From Candidatus Magasanikbacteria bacterium CG_4_10_14_0_2_um_filter_41_10 (lineage in GTDB: Bacteria > Patescibacteriota > Patescibacteriia > Magasanikbacterales > UBA922), in NCBI GenBank assembly GCA_002792995.1, contig PFPJ01000021.1, positions 1 through 10,539 on the forward strand: a stretch of DNA of 10,539 nucleotides. The letters run 5' to 3'. Of the stretch, positions 1 to 6,100 are shown in pieces. Each line of letters opens with the position of its first letter. Positions within the stretch are counted from its first letter, which is position 1. The notes under the pieces are model-generated. The model was not told the DNA's origin, ran no database searches, and saw only the letters and a list, made by a program, of their open reading frames with translations. A program made the translations under genes and the position numbers.

Positions 1-69
1 AGAGGTATGAAAGCAAAGCGACGAACGAAACTTATTAATGAAATTTTAAAGGGAAAGACAAGATTCTAG
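1..69 (+). CDS. C-terminal end of an upstream gene (partial)
   Basis: Frame 1 is open from the window edge to a TAG at 67-69. It encodes a very basic tail (RGMKAKRRTKLINEILKGK, then TRF). Lys/Arg-rich endings are common in nucleic-acid-binding or ribosome-associated proteins, but 22 residues are too few to name a family. It could also be a stand-alone 20-codon ORF from the ATG at 7, which is less likely because no ribosome binding site is visible. The sequence turns AT-rich and non-coding straight after the stop. Confidence 0.4.
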   Translation, partial: RGMKAKRRTKLINEILKGKTRF

Positions 70-119
70 CCTCCCATTTTGTCCATTAAGTCTATATAAA
101 TGTTTTTTCCGTAGGTCAT

Positions 120-152
120 ATCCGTAAATATGGATTATCTGGATATTCGGAT
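120..152. repeat. Interrupted inverted repeat just upstream of the -35 box
   Basis: ATCCG (120-124) and AATAT (127-131) pair with ATATT (143-147) and CGGAT (148-152). This gives a 10-bp stem with a two-base bulge and an 11-base loop. The same stretch holds three head-to-tail GGAT repeats starting at 132, 141 and 149. It ends 7 bases before the -35 box of the next promoter, so it may be an operator. It could instead be a weak terminator of the upstream gene, but no real T-run follows it. Confidence 0.35.
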
Positions 153-159
153 TGTTCTC

Positions 160-188
160 TTGACAAAATAATCAAAATATGCTATATT
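160..188 (+). promoter_or_regulatory. Strong sigma70-type promoter of the structured RNA
   Basis: A perfect TTGACA (160-165), a 17-base spacer and an extended -10 (TGC then TATATT, 180-188) make a near-consensus housekeeping promoter. Transcription should start near 195. No ordinary ORF begins downstream for more than 200 bases. What follows is a series of hairpins ending in an intrinsic terminator at 624-674. Confidence 0.75.
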
Positions 189-213
189 TTGCTGTTTTTG
201 AGTATTGAAAAAA

Positions 214-264
214 TTGTCTATTTAGGATAGGCACTGTGTTTACAGTTTCTATCTCAGTAGACAA
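214..264 (+). repeat. Nested hairpin at the 5' end of the structured RNA
   Basis: TTGTCTA (214-220) pairs with TAGACAA (258-264). Inside it GATAG pairs with CTATC, and inside that ACTGT pairs with ACAGT around a GTTT loop. The three stems are separated by small, nearly symmetrical internal loops. This architecture is typical of a functional RNA arm rather than chance. It starts about 20 nt after the predicted transcription start. Confidence 0.55.
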
Positions 265-352
265 ATGAATAGTTGGCTTTGTGTAGTCAATTATTTCTAG
301 TTTGTTGCTGTATTACAATCCACCCTAAATGTCGTTTGTTATCCTGTTGTGC

Positions 353-418
353 CCATATTTGTTTGATACTGTATATCAAATAAATATGGACACGCCGGGT
401 GCCAGCGATACACCCGGC
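353..418 (+). repeat. Two adjacent hairpins (16-bp AT-rich, then 8-bp GC-rich)
   Basis: The first stem, 353-368 with 374-389, pairs over 16 bp with a single G-U and a 5-base loop. In DNA the arms differ at one position. The second stem, GCCGGGTG (394-401) with CACCCGGC (411-418), is perfect over 8 bp around a 9-base loop. Only four bases separate the two, so they could stack. Neither is followed by a T-run, so they are not terminators. Confidence 0.6.
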
Positions 419-421
419 CAC

Positions 422-456
422 AAGGAGGCCAGATGAAGAAATTCTGTAGTCTCCTT
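422..456 (+). promoter_or_regulatory. Hairpin hiding the Shine-Dalgarno of the 45-codon ORF
   Basis: AAGGAG (422-427) is an SD-like sequence whose last G-run ends 4 bases before the ATG at 433. It is exactly complementary to CTCCTT (451-456) inside the ORF. An inner stem, CAGA (430-433) with TCTG (443-446), leaves most of the start codon in the apical loop. This is the geometry of a translational switch in which opening the stem exposes the ribosome site. Confidence 0.5.
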
Positions 457-570
457 TGGGGGTGGGTCTTTCCACTCCCAAGGGAGTTGTCTGCGGAGGA
501 GTTAACACTTCGCCGTGCAAACAAAGTTGAGGCAGCGCGCCGTCAGGCGCGTTGCCTCATCTACTTCTGA
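433..570 (+). CDS. Possible 45-residue small protein or leader peptide
   Basis: ATG at 433 follows an AAGGAGG at 422-428 and reads 45 codons to TGA at 568-570. The product begins MKKFCSLLWGWVFPLP and continues with a charged, probably helical stretch (ELSAEELTLRRANKVEAARR) before ending in CLIYF. I recognise no family. In favour of translation: the SD/ATG pair, a protein-like amphipathic segment and a second SD element just after the stop. Against: the SD is only 4 nt from the start and sits in a stem, and the whole ORF lies in heavily base-paired RNA. Its last third coincides with the 14-bp hairpin 528-559, so codon content may reflect RNA structure. If translated, ribosome movement would unfold several of the hairpins, as in leader-peptide attenuators. 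Confidence 0.35.
   Translation: MKKFCSLLWGWVFPLPRELSAEELTLRRANKVEAARRQARCLIYF
528..559 (+). repeat. 14-bp GC-rich hairpin inside the structured RNA
   Basis: TGAGGCAGCGCGCC (528-541) pairs with GGCGCGTTGCCTCA (546-559) with one G-U, closed by a GTCA tetraloop. It is the most stable stem of the unit. It is not followed by T residues, so it is not a terminator. It overlaps the 3' end of the putative 45-codon ORF and would be melted by a translating ribosome. Confidence 0.65.
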
Positions 571-574
571 TCTG

Positions 575-606
575 AAAGGAGGTGAAGGGTGGAGGGGGCG
601 TCGTAA
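575..606 (+). promoter_or_regulatory. Perfect anti-SD match followed by a 5-codon mini-ORF
   Basis: AAAGGAGGTGA (575-585) is complementary over 11 bases to the conserved 3' end of bacterial 16S rRNA. Six bases after its AGGAGG core comes GTG (589-591), then GAG GGG GCG TCG and TAA (604-606). This is a five-codon ORF with ideal spacing. The TAA lies at the start of the loop of hairpin 594-623, and the sense codons form that hairpin's left arm. Such a strong site in front of so short an ORF suggests ribosome capture or pausing rather than peptide production. That is inference. Confidence 0.45.
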
Positions 607-623
607 CGAAAATCGACGCCCCC
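594..623 (+). repeat. Perfect 10-bp hairpin abutting the terminator
   Basis: GGGGGCGTCG (594-603) pairs perfectly with CGACGCCCCC (614-623) around the 10-base loop TAACGAAAAT. Its 3' arm ends at 623 and the terminator stem begins at 624, so the two helices can stack coaxially. A ribosome on the mini-ORF at 589-606 would prevent it from forming. Confidence 0.65.
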
Positions 624-674
624 ACACCACATTTTCTTATAAATTTTTTTTGTAAGAAGGTGTGGTGTTTTTTT
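624..674 (+). terminator. Strong intrinsic terminator of the structured RNA
   Basis: Positions 624-639 pair with 653-668 over 16 bp (two G-U), closed by a 13-base A/T loop that itself has eight Ts. A run of seven Ts follows (668-674). On the opposite strand no T-run follows, so it acts on plus-strand transcription. It separates the structured RNA from the membrane protein gene at 823. Read-through here would be needed for any attenuation model. Confidence 0.8.
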
Positions 675-785
675 ATGAGCAGGAGTACTCAAATAAGATG
701 TACCTGTATTCGTAGATTTTTGGGTACCTTGGTCTGGTTCTTGCCAGATGATGTCGCCTGTTGACCACGGCAACGCCAGGCAGTC

Positions 786-814
786 TTGCATTGGGGGTAT
801 GATAGTCGTACACT
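786..814 (+). promoter_or_regulatory. Probable promoter of the small membrane protein
   Basis: TTGCAT (786-791), a 17-base spacer and TACACT (809-814) predict a start near 821, almost at the ATG at 823. TATGAT at 798-803 is an alternative -10 but has no -35 partner. The rest of 675-785 holds only modest inverted repeats (TCTGG/CCAGA at 734-749, and GCCTG/CAGGC around 756-781) and no convincing gene. Confidence 0.4.
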
Positions 815-822
815 GTAAGTAT

Positions 823-1116
823 ATGACACGCTATTGGTTCAAGAGAAAATTGTTTGGATGGGGATGGCAACCTGCAACGTGGGAAGGGTGGCTTGTTATT
901 ATTGGATTTATTGCAATACTATTTGCCAATTTTTTCTTTCGATATGCAGATGTGATTGATCTGGATGAACGGTATGCATACCGATTTGTTGCAGAAACAT
1001 GTGGGCTTATAGTTCTTTTGATTCTCATTTGTCTTCGTACAGGAGAGAAGCCGAGGTGGCAGTGGGGAAAGCACATAGAAGATGAACAGGATCAAGATCC
1101 CACCGCTCCACGGTAA
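823..1116 (+). CDS. Small two-helix membrane protein, unknown function
   Basis: The product is 97 residues from the ATG at 823. The frame is open further upstream (ATG at 748), but that extension is Cys/His-rich, not protein-like, and lies over the promoter candidates, so I chose the internal start. The N-terminus is basic (MTRYWFKRKL) with the aromatic motif FGWGWQPATWEGW. Hydrophobic segments lie at about 22-39 and 54-72, joined by a short acidic loop (YADVIDLDERYAY). The tail is highly charged (HIEDEQDQD). Short proteins with a YGWGW/ATWxGW-type opening and one or two helices occur as uncharacterised proteins in many bacteria; I give no function. There is no SD before the start and the predicted leader is only a few bases. 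The MFS gene follows on the same strand but appears to have its own promoter. Confidence 0.7.
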   Translation: MTRYWFKRKLFGWGWQPATWEGWLVIIGFIAILFANFFFRYADVIDLDERYAYRFVAETCGLIVLLILICLRTGEKPRWQWGKHIEDEQDQDPTAPR

Positions 1117-1146
1117 TCATACCCGTTAGGTATTTTATTACAAATA

Positions 1147-1155
1147 TGATATAAC
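1147..1155 (+). promoter_or_regulatory. Extended -10 promoter of the MFS gene
   Basis: TGA plus TATAAC (1147-1155) fits the TGnTATAnT element that recurs through this window. The -35 is weak (TTAGGT at 1126-1131, 18-base spacer). Transcription would start near 1162, so the ATGs at 1158 and 1164 are at or before the mRNA end. This supports the later start at 1224 or a leaderless start at 1164. Confidence 0.5.
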
Positions 1156-1163
1156 AGATGCAT

Positions 1164-1193
1164 ATGAGATGCATTTTTTTTGTGCCATCTCAT
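1164..1193 (+). repeat. Hairpin at the 5' end of the MFS mRNA
   Basis: ATGAGATG (1164-1171) pairs perfectly with CATCTCAT (1186-1193) around a 14-base T-rich loop. A pyrimidine-rich run (about 1193-1220) follows up to the start codon at 1224. It may be a leader stem protecting or regulating the pump mRNA. Reading it as a terminator of the upstream gene is possible but weak, because the T tract is interrupted. Confidence 0.4.
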
Positions 1194-1223
1194 TTCTTTT
1201 TTCTTCTCTTGTGTTATTTCTAT

Positions 1224-2495
1224 ATGACATCTTCATCTAAATCACCGAGTGCCTTTCGTACAGATATTTGGACATTATTTTTTGTCGTGCTTCTCGATCT
1301 CATTGGCATCGGTATCATTATCCCGATTCTTGCACCGCTGCTTTTGGGAAATGATACGACGTTGCTTTCTGCGTCTGTTGATACCGGGACACGTATTATT
1401 ATTCTGGGTTTTTTGACGGGAATCTATCCACTGGCACAGTTTTTTGGTGCACCGATTTTGGGTGCGTTGTCAGACAGGCATGGAAGAAAGCCTGTATTGC
1501 TCGTCTCACTGCTCGGTACATTTTTTGGATATCTCTTGTTTGGTATTGGTATTCTCACTGGTCAATTGTGGTTGTTGTTTGTGAGCCGGCTTTTGGATGG
1601 GTTTACTGGTGGAAATATTTCTGTAGCGCAGTCTGCGATTGCAGACATGGTAGAGCCAAAAGATCGTACAAAATATTTTGGCCTTATTGGTATGGCATTT
1701 GGGCTTGGGTTTATTATCGGGCCGTTCCTCGGGGGAGTGATGTCTGATTCTTCTATTGTGTCGTGGTTTACCTTTGCAACACCATTTTGGGTGGCGGCAG
1801 GATTGTCTTTGCTCAATATTATTTTTGTGACCAAGTTTTTTGTCGAATCACTCAAAAATAAGATTCACTCACCGATCAATGCACTCACGGGATTCCGCAA
1901 TATTGGAAAGGCGCTTGCCATGCCAAATTTGCGATCCCTCTTTGGTGCTGTTTTTTTGTTCATGTTTGGTTTCACATTTTTTACGCAATTTTTTCAGGTG
2001 TACTTGATAGAAAAATTTCAGTATACGCAGGGTGATATTGGACTGTTGTTTGGGTATGTGGGTATCTGGATTGCCATCACGCAGGGTGTCTTTGTTCGGC
2101 TCGCTGCAAAAAAATATACACCTACGCAAGTCCTCTCTGTCTCATACCTTCTTCTCGCCATGACATTCTTTATTATTTTGGCAGTACCTACTGCATGGAT
2201 GCTTTTCCTTGTGATGCCATTTGTATCTATTTTCAATGGCTTTGGCATGCCAAATGCGACATCACTCGCATCGATGAGTGCAGACGAAAACTCGCAAGGG
2301 GAGATCATGGGAATATTGCAATCCGTTCGTTCGCTGGCAACGGTGATTCCACCGATTGTCGGTGGTGCTATCGTTGCGCTTCATGTCAATTTTTCTCTGA
2401 TTGCTGCTGGTGTTACCGTATTCTTTGCATGGGTAGTATTTGTATTCGTCTATAGAAAACATCATGGAGAAGTGGTGTTTCATGAGGTGGCGTAG
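1224..2495 (+). CDS. MFS multidrug/tetracycline-type H+ antiporter
   Basis: A 12-helix major facilitator superfamily exporter of 423 residues, the usual length, in the cytoplasmic membrane. From the ATG at 1224 (MTSSSKSPSAFRTD) the first helix carries LLDLIGIGIIIPILAPLL, as in TetA-like drug exporters. Signature motif A (GALSDRHGRKP) follows helix 2 at about residues 80-90, with the conserved Asp and Arg. The antiporter motif C (GLGFIIGPFLGGVM) in helix 5 marks it as a proton-coupled exporter, not an importer. The substrate cannot be told from sequence; TetA-like homologues in CPR genomes are often annotated as drug efflux pumps without proof of resistance. The frame extends to ATGs at 1158 and 1164, adding a hydrophobic 20-22 residue piece (CIFFVPSHFFFLLLCYFY). 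I prefer 1224 because it gives a normal MFS N-terminus, but a leaderless start at 1164 is possible given the promoter position. No SD is visible at either. The gene ends in TAG without an obvious terminator. Confidence 0.85.
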   Translation: MTSSSKSPSAFRTDIWTLFFVVLLDLIGIGIIIPILAPLLLGNDTTLLSASVDTGTRIIILGFLTGIYPLAQFFGAPILGALSDRHGRKPVLLVSLLGTFFGYLLFGIGILTGQLWLLFVSRLLDGFTGGNISVAQSAIADMVEPKDRTKYFGLIGMAFGLGFIIGPFLGGVMSDSSIVSWFTFATPFWVAAGLSLLNIIFVTKFFVESLKNKIHSPINALTGFRNIGKALAMPNLRSLFGAVFLFMFGFTFFTQFFQVYLIEKFQYTQGDIGLLFGYVGIWIAITQGVFVRLAAKKYTPTQVLSVSYLLLAMTFFIILAVPTAWMLFLVMPFVSIFNGFGMPNATSLASMSADENSQGEIMGILQSVRSLATVIPPIVGGAIVALHVNFSLIAAGVTVFFAWVVFVFVYRKHHGEVVFHEVA

Positions 2496-2521
2496 AGAAG
2501 TGTTGCACAAGAAATAATTTT

Positions 2522-2530
2522 TGGTATACT
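2522..2530 (+). promoter_or_regulatory. Extended -10 promoter of the surface-protein operon
   Basis: TGG plus TATACT (2522-2530) is a near-perfect extended -10. A TTGCAC at 2504-2509 is a possible -35 with a short 15-base spacer. The start would be near 2537, leaving a leader of about 30 nt that ends in AGAGGAGGG. That is one of the few clear SD sequences in the window. Confidence 0.6.
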
Positions 2531-2567
2531 ATATATACAACATATTATTTCTATAACAGAGGAGGGT

Positions 2568-3182
2568 ATGGAAAAAAATACTTCACGCAAATCTTTTATG
2601 CATCGCCAGCCAGTCTGGCTTTTTTTAGTCGAATTTTTACTTCTCGTATTGTTTGGGGTGATATGGTGGAGGGTGAGTGTGGGGGAGCCAAAACATTCTA
2701 GTGAAGATGTGGTGATGTCAATTCCAAAAGATGTCCAAGTAAAAGAAAATGTTAACAATCAAATTGTGACAGATAATGCTAGAAATTATGTGGTCGCTAT
2801 ACCTAAAAATTGGAAGGTCACGGGAGTGAATGATACGGTTATTTTAGACGGGATGAAAAACAGTGTGGCTGGGACATCGGGTGTATCTGGAGAAGGGTGT
2901 CGTGTGGTTATTACTCCAACAAATATACAAAATTTAGATGAATATTTTTCTAAAGCCTGTAGCCAAGATACCGATTGTGAATCTTACCAAATTAAATCTT
3001 TAGGTGAAAATATAAATTCTGTCGTACTTACTGGAAGTTTCATGGGTTCTGGAAGTATGGAATATTATTTAAAATCAAATACTAATCAAGGTTTAGATCG
3101 TCTAACTATGGAATGTTCAGATTCCAAAACGGAGGATTTATATCGGACAGAAATTTTATCATCATTTGCTAGAATTAAATAG
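2568..3182 (+). CDS. Single-pass membrane-anchored exported protein, unknown
   Basis: The product is 204 residues. A basic N-terminus (MEKNTSRKSFMHRQ) is followed by one hydrophobic helix at about 16-37 and then an extracytoplasmic domain of about 165 residues. The helix is long and lacks a clear signal peptidase site, so it probably anchors the protein. The soluble part has four cysteines (about 111, 131, 137, 183), which could form disulfides outside the cell. Its segment YVVAIPKNWKV resembles the opening strand of PsbP/Mog1-like lipoprotein folds, but I do not claim the family. The start has an AGAGGAGGG directly before the ATG. The gene ends 12 bases before the giant exported protein with no terminator between them, so the two are probably co-transcribed, and this protein may help export, anchor or regulate its neighbour. 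Codon use is notably AT-rich, as in the N-terminal part of the next gene. Confidence 0.7.
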   Translation: MEKNTSRKSFMHRQPVWLFLVEFLLLVLFGVIWWRVSVGEPKHSSEDVVMSIPKDVQVKENVNNQIVTDNARNYVVAIPKNWKVTGVNDTVILDGMKNSVAGTSGVSGEGCRVVITPTNIQNLDEYFSKACSQDTDCESYQIKSLGENINSVVLTGSFMGSGSMEYYLKSNTNQGLDRLTMECSDSKTEDLYRTEILSSFARIK

Positions 3183-3194
3183 ATAAATAGTGTT

Positions 3195-6100
3195 ATGAGG
3201 AGGGGGAACATACACAAAAATTTGTTTATCTTCTTTTTTTGTATTTTTTTTAATGTTTTTTTGTCTTTTCCAATCCATGCAGTGATTGATGTACCTTTTA
3301 AATCGCAGGTTCCACCTGGTTCTTGGTCAAACACTTTGAACTGTGGTCAAACTTCTTTAGAGATGATGTTTTCTCTCTTGGAGAACAGAGAACCTTCAGA
3401 GGATAATATAAAAAAAATAGATGATTGGTTATATAGTACTTTTAGTGATCCAATTAATTCGTACAGTGGATCTGTCACAGATATAAAGGAATTGACCAAA
3501 GTTTCACAAGATTACAAAGGGTATAATGAGTCTTATTATGGTAGTGGTGATTTGGAATGGTTAAAAAGTATGTTATCTTCTGGACAACCGGTGATTGTTG
3601 GTGTCCATATAAATATGGATGTTGGTAAAAAAGGTCATTTTATGCTGGCTTTATGGATCGAAGGTGATGAAATTGTTGTTCATGATCCTGGAAAAACTAT
3701 AGGTGCTTACAGAAGTTTTCCTTTAGATCAGTTTTTGAGTTCGTGGGTTTTACAAAATAACGCGTACGTAGTAGTTAAAAAAGAAAAAGATGATTCTAAA
3801 AAAGAATATTCAGCATCTCAAATTTTTGAAGAAGGCAAAAATTTGGAAGCACCCACACTCTTCCAAACTATCACAAATTTTGTTTCAAACTTTTTTGCCA
3901 ATATATTTCATAGTAGCAATAACAATGCACAAACGCAGCAGCCAGAAACATTGGTACAAGAAAATTCTGTGCAAGGGGAGGATACAGAATTATCGGAAGA
4001 ACCTGTACCTATTGTTTACGGTGCTGCGTTTGTGCCGAGCGATATTACTATGGATGTTTTCAGTGAACAGACAACGGCTCTTGTACCTGTTCAGATTCAA
4101 AACACTGGGAACAGTAAGTGGAATCCGAAAAAAATTTCTTTAAATGTTGTTGGTGGTGTAGATAAAAATAGTAGATGGTATGCCGATGGATGGGTAACAA
4201 AATTGCGTCCGGCAGTGATTTCTTCCTCCGTAAAACCGAATCAGATTACAACCGTACAGGTTCCTATTTCTCTCGTATCAGATCTCTCCATACCATTTCG
4301 CCTCCAGCTTGTCCGTCAAAACGATTCACAATTTTTGCCAATCGGTACATCAATTGCAACGATTTCTTTTCATGTCGTTGAAAAAGAATCCCGTATTGTT
4401 GACGAGATTACTTCCACAACTTCGACCTACACACAACCGAATGTTTCACCTATAGAAAAAATAAAAGAAATCAGAAAAGTTCTTGGAGAGAAAATTTTTG
4501 ACACAACAAAAAAAATAATTGATACAATTGCGCCATACATATATTCTGGTGGAGGAAGTTTTGGAGGATCATTTTCTTCATCTTCTGATACGACATCTTC
4601 CAACGAACCCGCAGTTTCATTGCCAACGCTAACACTCGATTCTATAATTCCTTATTCTTTTTCTGTTGCAACAACGAGTGTGGCATTGTTTGGAACAAAA
4701 AATATTGTCACGACGGGCATTATTTCTTCAGTTGCAAGGAGCACCATATTATTTTCCTCTTCTCCCGTTTGGGAGGTGTTGGTGCCACTGATAGAGGGAG
4801 AAAATAGTGTCATACTGACGCCAGTAGATGATGCTAACACTTATGGAGTGAGTTCGACTCTTCATATTATTCGTGACACAACAGCTCCCGCAATCACATC
4901 TTTTACCTCAACTCAAGATTTCACGACTTCGACAGACGTTCATCTTGCCTGGAGTGGAACAGAAGAACAGAGTACCCCGATCATATTCAATCTTGATATG
5001 AACATAGACGGAGGTGAGTGGACATCTATTGTTACTTCAATAGAAGACTCGTCGTATTTATTTTTGGGTGAACGCCCACATACATATAGCTTTCGAATTC
5101 AAGCAGTTGACAGTTTAGGGAATACAAGTGAGTGGAGAGAAAACGATGGAAATATATCTCTTGATTGGCCAAAGTCAGTGATTGTTAACGAAATTGCGTG
5201 GGGCGGAACTGCCGCATCACCAACGTACTCGAGAGATTGCCCAAAGCAAGAATGGATGGAATTGAAAAACACGACAGACACGGACATTGATCTTTCTGGC
5301 TGGCATATGTTATTTACATCACCAACTGGCGCAACGAGTTCCTTGGTATTGTCTGGTTCTATACCATCTGGCGGGTATCAGCTTCTCGCGAGACAAGATC
5401 GGGGACAGAATGCGCTTGCGGGTATCCCTATTGATACAGTCTATCAGGATATTGATATGGATAATGAGGGGATGTCTATCATATTACAAAATGATATAGG
5501 AAGAACAATTGATGAATTGTCGTTTTTAAACGGGTGGCCGGCGGGTTCTATAGGAAGGTCTATGGAGCGCATGGAAAATAGTTGGAAGACTTCGGAACAA
5601 GTTAGCGCACGTGGCGAAGCAAATGGATGTGGTGGAGGGACAATATACGGGAGTCCTCTCCAACCAAATGATCGACTGTGGCTTGTACGATATCCTTTTG
5701 AAGAATATCCAAATTTAGTAGATGATACCGGCAAACTTACGTTATCCAAGGATCACAGTCCATACGTATTGAGTGACGAGGTCGTTATCCCTACTGGAAA
5801 AGCACTTATCGTCGATTCCGGTGTGGAATTAGTTGGAAGAACGAATAATGCGACATTGATTGTGGAAGGTACAGCGACATTTTCTGGGACAGAAGAACAT
5901 CATGTTCGTATCACCTCATCCAATGATGCCTCTGTAGACATCGTTGAGTCGGGAGAACCTTCAGCTGGTGATTGGTCGCATATAGAAGTTGCACCGGGTG
6001 GTATTTTGAACATGCAATACACAGAACTTTCCTATGGTGGCAAACCGTTTGTCACCTCAAATGGATTTGTGTACGGGACGTCACAATCGCAAGTGATACG

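Larger units (their letters stand above)
195..674 (+). ncRNA. Large structured RNA or leader transcript, unknown class
   Basis: The unit runs from the promoter start point (inferred, about 195) to the T-run of a strong terminator, giving a transcript of about 480 nt. Hairpins I can pair by eye: 214-264 (three nested stems), 273-278/285-290, 353-368/374-389 (16 bp, one G-U), 394-401/411-418 (8 bp, GC), 422-427/451-456 with 430-433/443-446, 456-465/472-481, 493-498/508-513, 528-541/546-559 (14 bp, one G-U), 594-603/614-623 (10 bp), and the terminator 624-639/653-668. The 5' part is AT-rich; 390-623 is GC-rich. I see none of the hallmark sequences of RNase P RNA, tmRNA, SRP RNA or group I/II introns. 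Two ribosome-binding-site-like elements inside it mean it may be a translated leader rather than a pure noncoding RNA. Promoter, terminator and stems are seen; the function is unknown. Confidence 0.55.

Noticed and set aside
120..160. CRISPR-like or iteron repeats (GGAT motifs)
   Set aside because: Only three very short repeats without regular spacers, no cas genes and no replication initiator gene.
287..524. Two overlapping minus-strand ORFs of 61-77 codons across the structured RNA
   Set aside because: They run opposite to the promoter and terminator, have no ribosome binding site, and their openness is explained by the GC-rich palindromic sequence.
195..674. RNase P RNA, tmRNA, SRP RNA, or a group I/II intron
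   Set aside because: I found no GAGGAAAGTCC-type core, no tRNA-like tmRNA end, no SRP tetraloop domain and no intron domain V sequence.
582..764. Plus-strand 60-codon ORF spanning the hairpin and terminator
   Set aside because: It starts at a GTG inside the SD sequence itself and reads through the terminator stem and T-run; the product is not protein-like.
3790..4143. Alternate-frame ORF within the giant exported protein gene
   Set aside because: It is a frame shadow: the main frame is continuous and domain-rich, and there is no start signal for the alternate frame.
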